64,000 bases of DNA from Streptomyces sp. NBC_00433 (GTDB taxonomy: Bacteria > Actinomycetota > Actinomycetes > Streptomycetales > Streptomycetaceae). Under the pieces are notes generated by a model. It saw only the letters and a program-made list of their open reading frames with translations. It searched no databases and was not told the origin of the DNA. The stretch covers positions 6,137,501-6,201,500 of the forward strand of contig CP107926.1 in assembly GCA_036015235.1 (NCBI GenBank), in the 5' to 3' direction. The translations under genes and the position numbers were made by a program. The first letter of the stretch is position 1. The number at the start of each line of letters is the position of its first letter. This document shows positions 10,130-21,900 of the stretch, piece after piece.

Positions 10130-10813
10130 GTGGACATCGTCGTCAAGGGCCGCAAGACCGAGGTGCCTGAGCGGTTCCGGAAGCACGTGGCCGAGAAGCT
10201 GGACAAGATCCAGAAGCTCGACGGCAAGGTGATCAGCCTCGACGTCGAGGTGTCCAAGGAGCTCAACCCGCGGCAGGCGGACCGTTCAGACCGGGTGGAG
10301 ATCACGCTCAACACCCGGGGCCCGGTGGTCCGGGCGGAAGCGGCAGCGGCCGACCCGTATGCCGCCCTGGACGTCGCGGTGACGAAACTGGAGGCGCGGC
10401 TCCGCAAGGCCGCGAGCAAGCGCCACACCCGCAGGGGAAACGGCCGGATCCCGGCCGCGGACGTAGCCTCCGCCGTCCCGGACGCGGCGTACATGAACGC
10501 GGAGGGCGAGGTGGTCGGCGACCCGTCGAGCGACGGTGTGCCGACCAAGCGGATGGGCCCGTTGGAGGTGCGCGGCGAAGGGCCGCTGGTGGTCAGGGAG
10601 AAGACGCACGCGGCCGCGCCGATGGCGCTCGACCAGGCGCTGTACGAGATGGAGCTGGTGGGGCACGACTTCTATCTGTTCGTCGACGCCGACACCAAGC
10701 AGCCGAGCGTGGTCTACCGGCGGCACGGCTACGACTACGGCGTGATCCATCTCAACGCGGACGAGGCGGGAGCGGAGGCTCCGGCCGGCGCCGGCGGGGC
10801 GCTGGCCCGCTGA
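10130..10813 (+). CDS. hpf: Long-form ribosome hibernation promoting factor
   Basis: Long HPF of 227 residues. Residues 1 to about 100 form the S30AE domain (DIVVKGRKTEVPERFRKHV start), which occupies the decoding region of the 30S subunit. After a variable linker, the C-terminal domain (AAPMALDQALYEMELVGHDF onward, ending YDYGVIHL) lets two copies dimerise and join ribosomes into inactive 100S particles. The GTG at 10130 is taken as start because it begins the S30AE domain and has GGAG six bases upstream; an open frame extending to 9923 is ignored. It stands alone between comF and a response regulator. Streptomyces HPF is typically stress and dormancy induced; no recognisable alternative sigma promoter was found here. 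Confidence 0.95.
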   Translation: MDIVVKGRKTEVPERFRKHVAEKLDKIQKLDGKVISLDVEVSKELNPRQADRSDRVEITLNTRGPVVRAEAAAADPYAALDVAVTKLEARLRKAASKRHTRRGNGRIPAADVASAVPDAAYMNAEGEVVGDPSSDGVPTKRMGPLEVRGEGPLVVREKTHAAAPMALDQALYEMELVGHDFYLFVDADTKQPSVVYRRHGYDYGVIHLNADEAGAEAPAGAGGALAR

Positions 10814-10956
10814 GCGCTGCCCCGGCCTGTTGATCGGCCCGCCGGAAGACAGGCGGACGCCCTTGGTGCCCCATGGTTCGCTGTGGGGCACCACGGCGCC
10901 GGGACGTGAAATGCTGGACCGGAAGTGGTGAACTCTGGTCTGAGGGGGAGGATCTG

Positions 10957-11703
10957 ATGCCGGACTTCGCGCACCGGGCTGCCGGCGGGAGCAGGCCCGG
11001 CCCCTACGAAGGACCGGACGATCCGGCCGGGCCGGCGCCGGTCGAGCCGATCCGGGTGCTGGTGGTGGACGACCACGCGCTCTTCCGCCGGGGTCTGGAG
11101 ATCGTGCTGGCGCAGGAGGAGGACATCCAGGTCGTCGGCGAGGCCGGGGACGGGGCGGAAGCGGTGGACAAGGCGGCCGACCTGCTGCCCGACATCGTGC
11201 TGATGGATGTGCGGATGCCGCGCCGCGGCGGTATCGAGGCCTGTACCTCCATCAAGGAGGTGGCACCGAGCGCCAAGATCATCATGTTGACCATAAGCGA
11301 TGAGGAAGCCGACCTCTACGAGGCGATCAAGGCCGGGGCGACCGGTTATCTGCTCAAGGAGATTTCCACCGACGAGGTGGCCACCGCGATCCGCGCGGTC
11401 GCGGACGGGCAGTCGCAGATCAGCCCGTCGATGGCGTCCAAGCTGCTGACCGAGTTCAAGTCGATGATCCAGCGCACCGACGAGCGGCGGCTGGTGCCCG
11501 CCCCCAAGCTCACCGACCGGGAGCTGGAGGTGCTCAAGCTGGTGGCCACCGGGCTGAACAACCGGGACATAGCCAAGCAGCTCTTCATCAGCGAGAACAC
11601 GGTGAAGAACCATGTGCGCAACATCCTGGAGAAGCTGCAGCTGCACTCCAGGATGGAGGCCGTGGTCTACGCGATGCGCGAGAAGATCCTCGAGATCCGC
11701 TGA
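10957..11703 (+). CDS. NarL/LuxR-family response regulator
   Basis: Response regulator of 248 residues. A ~30-residue Pro/Gly-rich leader precedes the receiver domain (IRVLVVDDHALFRRGLE), with the phospho-acceptor Asp84 in DIVLMDVRMP and the conserved Lys in GYLLKE. The C-terminal LuxR helix-turn-helix contains LTDRELEVLKLVATGLNNRD and SENTVKNHVRNILEKL. The ATG at 10957 follows a strong GAGGGGGAGG. No histidine kinase gene is adjacent, so it is an orphan in this window; the equivalent regulator after hpf is conserved across Streptomyces. It ends 30 bases from a convergent gene, with a small hairpin between. Confidence 0.93.
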   Translation: MPDFAHRAAGGSRPGPYEGPDDPAGPAPVEPIRVLVVDDHALFRRGLEIVLAQEEDIQVVGEAGDGAEAVDKAADLLPDIVLMDVRMPRRGGIEACTSIKEVAPSAKIIMLTISDEEADLYEAIKAGATGYLLKEISTDEVATAIRAVADGQSQISPSMASKLLTEFKSMIQRTDERRLVPAPKLTDRELEVLKLVATGLNNRDIAKQLFISENTVKNHVRNILEKLQLHSRMEAVVYAMREKILEIR

Positions 11704-11707
11704 CCCC

Positions 11708-11725
11708 GGCGCCCCGACGGGCGCC
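11708..11725. terminator. Short hairpin between convergent genes
   Basis: GGCGCCC (11708-11714) and GGGCGCC (11719-11725) pair around CGAC in the 30-base gap between the response regulator and the convergent YcaQ-like gene. It could act as a bidirectional terminator. The stem is short and lacks a T-run. Confidence 0.4.
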
Positions 11726-11733
11726 CCGCGGGG

Positions 11734-12921
11734 CTAGCGGCGGTCGTGGGAGCGCTTGACCGCGGTGACCAGCGGTTCGCGCAGGGTCTCCGGGAGCACC
11801 CGCTCGACACGAGCCTCCTCGCAGCCGACCCAGCCGGCCGCCTCCGCGATGGCGTCGGCGGCGGGCTGCACTGCCTTGTGGCTGTCCAGCGTCACCTGCC
11901 GGGCGACCAGCGTCCTGCCCTCCCTGGCCGGGTCGACCCGGCCCACCAGCCGGCCGCCGGCCAGCAGCGGCATGGCGAAATAGCCGTGGATCCGCTTGGG
12001 CTTGGGCGTGTAGGCCTCCAGCCGGTGGGTGAAGCCGAAGATGCGCTCGGTGCGCGGCCGGTCCCAGATCAGCGAGTCGAAGGGCGACAGCAGCGTCGTA
12101 CGGTGCCGGCCGCGCGGCTCGCTCGCCAGCGCCGCCGGGTCGGCCCAGGCCGGCTTCCCCCAGCCCTCGACCTCGACCGGGACCAGGCCGGTGTCGGCGA
12201 TCACCGCGGCGACCTGCTCGCCCTTGAGCCGGTGGTAGTCCGCCAGGTCGGCGCGGGTGGCGACCCCCATGGCGGCACCGGCCTGGGCGACCAGCCGCCG
12301 CATGCACTCGGCGTCGTCGATGTCGTCGTGCAGCAGCGCGTCGGGCACGGCGCGCTCCGCCAGGTCGTAGACCCGCTTCCAGCTGCGCCGCCGGGTGCAG
12401 ACCACCTCGCCGGTGTCCAGCAGCCACTCCACGGCGATCTTCGTCTCGGACCAGTCCCACCACGGTCCGCCGTTCTTCGCGCCGCCCAATTCGGTGGACG
12501 TCAGCGGTCCGTCGACGCGCAGCCGGTCGAGCACGGTGGCGCAGGACCGCTCGGCGTCGGCCAGCACATGCCAGCGGTGGCCGCGCGCCCGCCGGGCCCG
12601 CCGCCGGAAGGCGAAGTGCGGCCACTCCTCGATGGGCAGGATGCAGGCGGCGTGCGACCAGTATTCGAAGGCGTGGTCGTCCGACCAGTACGCCTGCTCC
12701 ACCGCCTCCCTGCCGACCGCGCCCAGCCGCGCGTAAGGGATCAGCTCGTGCGACCGGGCCAGCACCGAGATCGTGTCGAGCTGCACGGCGCCGAGCGAGC
12801 GCAGCACCCCGCGGGTGCCGGCCCGCCGGTCGGGGGCGCCGAGGAACCCCTGGGCGCGCAGGGCGATCCTGCGGGCCTCGTCGGCGGACAAGGTGAGCTG
12901 GTGCGGCGGCAGCGCTGTCAT
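11734..12921 (-). CDS. YcaQ/AlkX-like winged-helix DNA glycosylase
   Basis: Protein of 395 residues of the HTH_42 (YcaQ/AlkZ) superfamily. These enzymes excise bulky or crosslinking alkyl lesions from DNA using stacked winged-helix domains. The catalytic motif is seen at residues 47-49 as Gln-Leu-Asp in LGAVQLDTISVLARSH. Q-hydrophobic-D is characteristic of the YcaQ/AlkX branch, whereas the AlkZ self-resistance branch carries Q-hydrophobic-Q. It is therefore more likely a general repair enzyme than an antibiotic-resistance gene, and no biosynthetic cluster lies beside it. The ATG at 12921 is preferred over an in-frame TTG at 12951. It is convergent with the response regulator. Confidence 0.88.
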   Translation of the reverse strand: MTALPPHQLTLSADEARRIALRAQGFLGAPDRRAGTRGVLRSLGAVQLDTISVLARSHELIPYARLGAVGREAVEQAYWSDDHAFEYWSHAACILPIEEWPHFAFRRRARRARGHRWHVLADAERSCATVLDRLRVDGPLTSTELGGAKNGGPWWDWSETKIAVEWLLDTGEVVCTRRRSWKRVYDLAERAVPDALLHDDIDDAECMRRLVAQAGAAMGVATRADLADYHRLKGEQVAAVIADTGLVPVEVEGWGKPAWADPAALASEPRGRHRTTLLSPFDSLIWDRPRTERIFGFTHRLEAYTPKPKRIHGYFAMPLLAGGRLVGRVDPAREGRTLVARQVTLDSHKAVQPAADAIAEAAGWVGCEEARVERVLPETLREPLVTAVKRSHDRR

Positions 12922-12988
12922 GGCCGCAAGCGTAGGACGCCCCACTGACAATCGGTGCTGACCTGCGAGAACCGCGGTCCCGGCGGGA

Positions 12989-13600
12989 TCAGTCGACAGG
13001 CCGATCGGAGCCGTCCGGCGGATACGGCAGATACGGGGTCGCCGACTCCCGGCCCCAGTCCGAGGGCAGCAGCGCCGCGCTCCAGGTGTCGCGCCGGACG
13101 CCGCGGTGCACGATCTTCGCCCGCAGGGTGCCCTCCATGACGAAGCCGATGCGGAGCGCCACCGCGCGGGAGCCCTCGTTCCCGGCCTCCGCGAACCATT
13201 CGACCCGCTCCACGCCCAGCGCCCCGAAGGCCCACTCGCACACCGCCCGGCCCGCCTCGGCCGTGTAGCCCTTGCCGCGCTGCTCCTTCACCGTCCAGTA
13301 GCCCAGCTCCGCCTGCCGGCCGGGCTCGGGCAGCTGCCCGAGCCTGAGCAGTCCCATCGAGCTGACCAGGGCGCCGTCCTCACGGGTGAAGACGCCGAAG
13401 TTGTACAGGGTGTCGTCCCGCCAGCCCTGGGCGGAGATCCGTTCGACGAAATCCGCCGCGTTCTCGCGGGTGTAGGGCGAGGGGACGGACGTCCAGCGCG
13501 GAATCTCCGGGTCCTGGCAGGCGGCCAGCACCGCGTCGGTGTCGCGGGGCTCCAGCGGGCGCAGCAGCAGGCGTCCGGTGGTCAAAGTGACGGGATCCAT
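12989..13600 (-). CDS. GNAT-family N-acetyltransferase (RimJ/RimL-like)
   Basis: Acetyltransferase of 203 residues resembling the RimJ/RimL branch that acetylates protein N-termini or small amines. The N-terminal LTTGRLLLRPLEPRD is typical of this branch. The acetyl-CoA pyrophosphate-binding motif is QRGKGYT at residues 107-113 on strand 4/helix 3, and EAGNEGSRAVALRIGFVMEG is the usual C-terminal motif. The ATG at 13600 sits at the family start, with GGAAGG about 12 bases upstream. The gene is divergent from secA. The substrate cannot be told from sequence. Confidence 0.9.
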   Translation of the reverse strand: MDPVTLTTGRLLLRPLEPRDTDAVLAACQDPEIPRWTSVPSPYTRENAADFVERISAQGWRDDTLYNFGVFTREDGALVSSMGLLRLGQLPEPGRQAELGYWTVKEQRGKGYTAEAGRAVCEWAFGALGVERVEWFAEAGNEGSRAVALRIGFVMEGTLRAKIVHRGVRRDTWSAALLPSDWGRESATPYLPYPPDGSDRPVD

Positions 13601-13829
13601 GGCTCGGCAACACCTTCCGCGGGGGGACGCAGCTGGGGACAAAGGACGTGCGGCCGAGTATTGCGGAGCCTCTGCGACCCCGGAAAACCGTTTTGCCGAC
13701 GCCGGGCCTCCCGGCCCGCTGGTCTCCTCGCTTACGATGGCCGTTGCAGCAGGGCCGAGGCAGACAGAAAACCCCGCTGTGCCCCGCGCGGCAACCGCGC
13801 CAGGCCCGACCGGCAAGGAGCCAGCCTAC

Positions 13830-16631
<2,802 letters not shown>

Positions 16632-16663
16632 CGCCACGGCCCGCAGCAGGGCGTGTGAGAACC

Positions 16664-16701
16664 GGCCGGGGGCCGGACCGGGAACGGTCCGGCCCCCGGC
16701 C
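16664..16701 (+). terminator. Terminator after secA
   Basis: A perfect 17-base-pair stem (16664-16680 with 16685-16701) closes over GGAA, 32 bases after the secA stop. The stem is almost entirely G and C and there is no T-tract, the common Streptomyces style. Confidence 0.75.
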
Positions 16702-16752
16702 GCGTCATGCCGCCGCGCACTGCCTGGTGGGTCGCGGCCGTCCGGTCCCCGG

Positions 16753-17310
16753 TCACCTGGCGGCGACCGCGGTGCAGTGCCAGCGCTCGGGGCCGTAGCC
16801 GGAGGTCGCCCGAACGCCGCCGGACTCCAGGCGGAAGGCCAGCGCGCGGAAGACGTCCCGGTCCAGGCACACCACGGCGCACACTTCGAGCGCCCCGCGG
16901 TAGGTGCGGTAGGAATGGCAGCGGTACACGAAAGGGGTACGCCCGCGGTTGCCGCGGGGGCGCCAGTCGGCCCGCTGGGCGTGCAGCTCCCACAGCTGCT
17001 GGTACGCCTCGTCCCTGACCTTGCCGGCCAGCATCGTCAGCGGCTGCCGCCCGGTCAGCACGTCGAGCAGCCGGCCGGCGAACCAGTCGTGCGCCGACAT
17101 CGGGCCGAGGGCCCCGGCCGGCGTCCTGGCCACCTGCGGCCGCCCCGCGGGACGGCGGCTGTCCCGGCGTCCCGGCGGCGCCGCCCCCGCACCTCCCGGC
17201 CTGCGCGGCGGCAAGGGCGCGGACGGCGGCACGTGGCCGGGCAGGCGCTTGCGCCGGGGGTCCGGGGCGGCTCCGGAAGAGGGTGCGGCGGGTGGCTGCG
17301 GTGGCTGCAC
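16753..17310 (-). CDS. Rv3235-like conserved actinobacterial protein
   Basis: Protein of 185 residues convergent with secA. Residues 1-70 are Pro/Arg/Gly-rich and likely disordered. The C-terminal ~115 residues form a compact conserved domain, from MSAHDWFAGRLLDVLTGRQP to the end. Similar proteins (Rv3235 family) lie beside secA throughout actinobacteria; their function is not known. The GTG start at 17310 has GGGGAG eight bases upstream. No signal peptide, membrane segment or catalytic motif is visible. A Secretion-linked role is suggested only by the constant neighbourhood of secA. Confidence 0.8.
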   Translation of the reverse strand: MQPPQPPAAPSSGAAPDPRRKRLPGHVPPSAPLPPRRPGGAGAAPPGRRDSRRPAGRPQVARTPAGALGPMSAHDWFAGRLLDVLTGRQPLTMLAGKVRDEAYQQLWELHAQRADWRPRGNRGRTPFVYRCHSYRTYRGALEVCAVVCLDRDVFRALAFRLESGGVRATSGYGPERWHCTAVAAR

Positions 17311-17436
17311 GAGTGGCTCCCCAAGATCGCTACTGGCTGGTAGTCAGGTTCTAGGGGCGGCCGCCGGAGACAGGCAAACCTGGTGGGCGCTGTTCGAAGG
17401 CGCCGTGGAATTCACCTATCAGGATGGTTGCGCACG

Positions 17437-17442
17437 TATGCT
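17437..17442 (+). promoter_or_regulatory. -10-like TATGCT for a possible leaderless mRNA
   Basis: TATGCT ends 7 bases before the ATG at 17450. In actinobacteria a TANNNT hexamer at this distance commonly gives a transcript that begins at the start codon. No Shine-Dalgarno lies at the right place before 17450. A good -35 hexamer is not evident. Confidence 0.4.
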
Positions 17443-17449
17443 TCACGCC

Positions 17450-17956
17450 ATGCGCGTCTATATTCCGACGACCCTGGCGGGACTGGCCGAGGCGTACAAG
17501 GCGGGCGAGGTGGGCCCCCTGCCGCTCGACGCCTTCGCGGTCACGCCGAGCCTGCGCGAGTGGTATGTCTCCGACGACATAGAGGAACTCGAGTACGCGG
17601 CGCTGAACCGGGCCGCCCAGGCGTCGCTCCGGCTGCTCGCGGTTCACCCGGATGTGGCACGCCGCCGCACGGTCATCGCGGTGGACGTCCCCGACGCCGC
17701 GGTCCGTTTCGACCCGGACCGCGCGCTCGATCCGGCCGCGCTCGGCGAGGTCCGGCTCTCCCAGCGGGTGCCGCTGTCCGAGGCCGCCGCGGTCCACCTG
17801 GACGCCGACGACGCCGAGCCCGACGTGGCCGCCGCGGCCGCCGCGCTGGGCGCTGCGGACGCCGGCGACGACGACGCGCAGTTCACGGTCGACGGCGCCG
17901 AGGACCACGAGCTGCTCTGGTACGCCACCCAGGAGATCCCCAATCTGATCGGCTGA
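17450..17956 (+). CDS. DUF6912-like conserved protein
   Basis: Acidic protein of 168 residues with the conserved start MRVYIPTTLAGLAEAYKAGE. The middle holds REWYVSDDIEELEYAALNRA, and the C-terminus DHELLWYATQEIPNLIG; in between is an Ala/Asp-rich variable stretch (about 110-150). It looks soluble and cytoplasmic and has no signal or membrane segment. The family is widespread next to this HAD gene in Streptomyces but has no known function. The ATG at 17450 is preferred; an in-frame ATG at 17438 (four codons earlier) overlaps the TATGCT promoter-like hexamer. Confidence 0.85.
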   Translation: MRVYIPTTLAGLAEAYKAGEVGPLPLDAFAVTPSLREWYVSDDIEELEYAALNRAAQASLRLLAVHPDVARRRTVIAVDVPDAAVRFDPDRALDPAALGEVRLSQRVPLSEAAAVHLDADDAEPDVAAAAAALGAADAGDDDAQFTVDGAEDHELLWYATQEIPNLIG

Positions 17957-18000
17957 TCGACCGATACGCCGATCGCCGTACCGTCACACTGCGAGCCGAG

Positions 18001-18009
18001 TTATCCACA
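18001..18009 (+). promoter_or_regulatory. DnaA-box-like TTATCCACA before HAD gene
   Basis: A perfect TTATCCACA lies 44 bases upstream of the HAD hydrolase ATG, in the same orientation as the sites at 4384 and 9084. TACGGT at 18041-18046 is a -10-like hexamer 7 bases before the ATG, so the box would sit just upstream of the RNA polymerase site. Confidence 0.5.
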
Positions 18010-18053
18010 GGCCGCAGAACGTCTTGACCTCCCACGCGAGTACGGTTCTTTCC

Positions 18054-18707
18054 ATGAGCACGCATCTCGTGTGGGACTGGAACGGCACCCTTTTCCACGA
18101 CATCGACGCGGTGATCGAGGCCACGAACGCCTCCTTCGCCGAACTCGGCCTGCCGCCGATCACCCTCGACCGCTACCGCGAGCTGTACTGCGTGCCCGTG
18201 CCCCGGTTCTACGAGCGGCTGATCGGCCGGCTGCCGTCGGACGCCGAATGGGAGGTCATGGACGCGGCCTTCCACCGGCACTACTGGGCGCTGGCCGACG
18301 GCTGCCGGCTCGCCGACGGCGCCGCCGACCTGCTGGCCGCCCGGCGGGCCGCGGGGCTCACCCAGTCGCTGTGCTCGCTCGCCCCGCACGCGCAGCTGGT
18401 GCCGATCGTGGCCGCGCACGGCATCACCGACCACTTCCTGCGGGTCGACGGCCGCAAGGACACCTCGACGGCGGGCAAGGCCGCCCAGATGGTCCGCCAC
18501 CTGGAGTCCCTCGGCACGATCGACCCGCGCCAGGTCGTGGTGATCGGCGACGCGCTGGACGACGCGGCCGCCGCCGCGCACGTCGGGGCGCGAGCCGTGC
18601 TCTACACCGGCGGGTCGCACAGCAGGACGGCCCTGGAGTCCGCGGGGGTGCCGGTGGTGGACAGCCTCGCCGAGGCCGTCGAGCAGGCCGAGCGAATAGC
18701 TTCCTGA
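18054..18707 (+). CDS. HAD-family hydrolase
   Basis: Protein of 217 residues with the haloacid dehalogenase fold. Motif I is VWDWNGTL with the nucleophile Asp8; the second acidic position is Asn10 rather than the Asp usual in phosphatases. A conserved Lys lies in GRKDTSTAGK and motif IV is VVIGDALDDA near residues 163-172. The helical cap between motifs I and II resembles the phosphoglycolate phosphatase group. It is expected to be a cytoplasmic phosphatase or related enzyme; the substrate is unknown. The Asn substitution may reduce or alter phosphatase activity, though DxN members are known. No Shine-Dalgarno is seen, which with the nearby -10-like hexamer suggests leaderless expression. Confidence 0.9.
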   Translation: MSTHLVWDWNGTLFHDIDAVIEATNASFAELGLPPITLDRYRELYCVPVPRFYERLIGRLPSDAEWEVMDAAFHRHYWALADGCRLADGAADLLAARRAAGLTQSLCSLAPHAQLVPIVAAHGITDHFLRVDGRKDTSTAGKAAQMVRHLESLGTIDPRQVVVIGDALDDAAAAAHVGARAVLYTGGSHSRTALESAGVPVVDSLAEAVEQAERIAS

Positions 18708-18797
18708 CGGATCGCCGTCCCGGTTCCGCGTGCGTTCCCGGCCGGTTCCTGTCCATTCGGGCCAAAGGCGTCTGGTGCATTTGTACGAAGACGTCTC

Positions 18798-18828
18798 CTG
18801 ACAGCCACCCCGGACGGGGCGATAGCCT
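18798..18828 (+). promoter_or_regulatory. Possible promoter of the glutamate dehydrogenase gene
   Basis: CTGACA (18798-18803) and TAGCCT (18823-18828) are separated by 19 bases and resemble a housekeeping sigma promoter. It lies in the 288-base gap before the dehydrogenase gene and would give a leader of about 160 bases. Nothing else recognisable was seen in that gap. Confidence 0.4.
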
Positions 18829-18995
18829 GGACGCCGTGATCAACGTTGATCCGTTCTCCCGGGGCAGACTCGTGCCGACGGGCACGGCGAACCCCCTTTT
18901 CGGCATAGCGTCGTCCCGTAGCGGAAACCCCGCGTCGCGGTGCGTCGTGCCACCCACCGACGTCACGCAATGGCGCGCGACAGGAGTCAGAGGAC

Positions 18996-21900
18996 ATGCA
19001 GACCAAGCTGGACGAAACCAAGGCCGAGCGGCTGGAACAGGCAGCGCGGGTCGGTGAGAACAGCCAGAAGGGGAAACTGCCGGGGCAAGGCCTCGACAAA
19101 GAGGCGCTGACCGCGTTTCTCCAGCGGTACTACCTGCACAGCGCGCCGGAAGACGTGGTCGACCGTGATCCGGACGACATCTTCGGTGCCGCGCTGTCCC
19201 ATTACCGGCTCGCCGAGGTACGCCCGCAGGGCACCGCGAACGTGCGGGTGTTCACCCCGAGCGTCGAGGAGAACGGCTGGCAGTGCAGCCACACCGTCGT
19301 CGAGGTGGTCACCGACGACATGCCCTTCCTGGTGGACTCGGTGACCAACGCGCTGACGCAGGCCAACCGGGCGATCCATGTGGTGGTCCACCCGCAGTTC
19401 ACCGTCCGCCGGGACGTCACGGGCAAGCTGCAGGAAGTCATGGCCACCGTCCCCGAGGGCGCGGACGGCACGCTGCCGCACGACATGCTGATCGAGTCCT
19501 GGATCCACGTCGAGATCGACCGGGAGACCGACCGGGCCGACCTCAAGGAGATCACCGCCGACCTGCGCCGGGTGCTGTCCGACGTGCGCGAGTCCGTCGA
19601 GGACTGGACGAAGATGCGGCAGGCCGCGCAGTCCATCGCCGACGAGCTGGCCGCCGCCCCGCCGCCGCTGCCCGCCCAGGAGACCGGCGAGGCCCTCGAA
19701 CTGCTGCGCTGGCTCGACGGCGACCACTTCACCTACCTCGGCTACCGCGAGTACGCGCTGACCACCGAGACCGCGGAGGACGGCAGCCCGGAGGACGTGC
19801 TGGTCGCCGTGCCCGGCACCGGCCTCGGCATCCTGCGCTCCGACCCGCAGCACCCGCACAGCGACTCCACCCACCCGGGGCATCCCAATTCCCCGTCGTT
19901 CAGCCGGCTGCCCGCCGACGCGCGGGCCAAGGCCAGGGAGCACAAGCTGCTCGTCCTGACCAAGGCCAACAGCCGCTCCACCGTCCACCGGCCGTCGTAT
20001 CTCGACTACGTCGGGGTGAAGAAATTCGACGCCGACGGCAATGTCGTCGGCGAGCGGCGCTTCCTCGGGCTGTTCTCGTCGGCCGCCTACACCGAGTCGG
20101 TGCGCCGGGTGCCGGTGGTCCGCCGCAAGGTCGAGGAGGTGCTCGAAGGGGCCGGCTTCTCCGCCGACAGCCACGACGGCCGCGACCTGCTGCAGATCCT
20201 GGAGACCTACCCCCGCGACGAGCTGTTCCAGACCCCGGTCGACGAGCTGCGGTCCATCGCCACCAGCGTGCTGTACCTCCAGGAGCGCCGCAAGCTGCGG
20301 CTCTTCCTGCGGCAGGACGAATACGGCCGCTACTTCTCCGCGCTGGTGTATCTGCCGCGGGACCGCTACACGACCGCCGTGCGGCTGCGGCTGACCAACA
20401 TCCTCCAGGATGAGCTGGGCGGCCACAGCGTCGACTTCACCGCGTGGAACACCGAATCGGTGCTGTCCAGGCTGCACTTCGTGATCCGCATCGACCCGGG
20501 CGGCTCGCTGCGGGAGCTGGACGACGCCGACGTCGAGCGCATCGAGAGCCGGCTGTCGGACGCCACCCGCTCCTGGGCCGACGGCTTCGCCGAGGCGCTG
20601 ACCGCGGAATGCGGCGAGGAGCGCTCCGCCGAGCTGGTCCGCCGCTACGGGCAGGCCTTCCCCGACGGCTACCGCGCCGACTTCCCGCCGCGGGTGGCGG
20701 TCGCCGACCTCCAGCACTTCGAGGAGCTGGGCGCGGACGACTTCACCCTCAGCCTGTACGAGCCGGTCGGCGCCGCACCCGAGGAGCGGCGGTTCAAGAT
20801 CTACCGCACCGGGGCGCCGGTGTCGCTGTCCGCCGTGCTGCCGGTGCTGCAGCGGCTCGGCGTCGAGGTGGTGGACGAACGGCCCTACGAGCTGCACCGC
20901 TCCGACAAGTCCAGGGTCTGGGTCTACGACTTCGGGCTGCGGCTCGACCCGGCGCTCGGTGACCTCGGTGACGACGCCCGGGGGCGCTTCCAGGAGGCCT
21001 TCGCCGCCACCTGGACCGACCGGGCGGAGAACGACGGCTTCAACTCCCTGGTGCTGCGGGCCGGCCTGGACTGGCGGCAGGCCATGGTGCTGCGCGCGTA
21101 TGCCAAATACCTGCGGCAGGCGGGGTCCACCTTCAGCCAGGACTACATGGAGGACACCCTCAGGACCAACGTCCACACCACCCGGCTGCTGGTCAACCTC
21201 TTCCAGGCCCGGCTCTCGCCCGACCACCAGCGGGCCGGCAGCGAGCTGACCGACGGCATCCTGGAGGAGCTGGACGGCGCCCTCGACCAGGTCGCCAGCC
21301 TGGACGAGGACCGCATCCTGCGGTCCTTCCTCAGCCTGATCAAGGCGACCCTGCGCACCAACTACTTCCAGCGCGCGCAGGACGGGCAGCCGCACCGCTA
21401 CCTGTCGATGAAGTTCGACCCGCAGGCCATCCCCGAACTGCCCGCGCCACGGCCCGCGTACGAGATCTGGGTGTATTCGCCGCGGGTCGAGGGCGTGCAC
21501 CTGCGGTTCGGCAAGGTCGCCCGCGGCGGGCTGCGCTGGTCCGACCGGCGGGAGGACTTCCGCACCGAGGTGCTCGGCCTGGTCAAGGCGCAGATGGTGA
21601 AGAACACGGTGATCGTGCCGGTCGGCGCGAAGGGCGGCTTCGTCGGCAAGCGGCTGCCCGACCCGGCCGCCGACCGTGACGCGTGGCTCGCGGAGGGCAT
21701 CGACTGCTACAAGACCTTCATCTCCGGGCTGCTCGACATCACCGACAACCTGGTGGCCGGCGAGGTCGTCCCGCCGCGCGACGTGGTCAGGCACGACGGG
21801 GACGACACCTACCTGGTGGTCGCCGCCGACAAGGGCACCGCGTCGTTCTCCGACATCGCCAACGAGGTCGCCGTCTCGTACGGCTTCTGGCTCGGTGACG

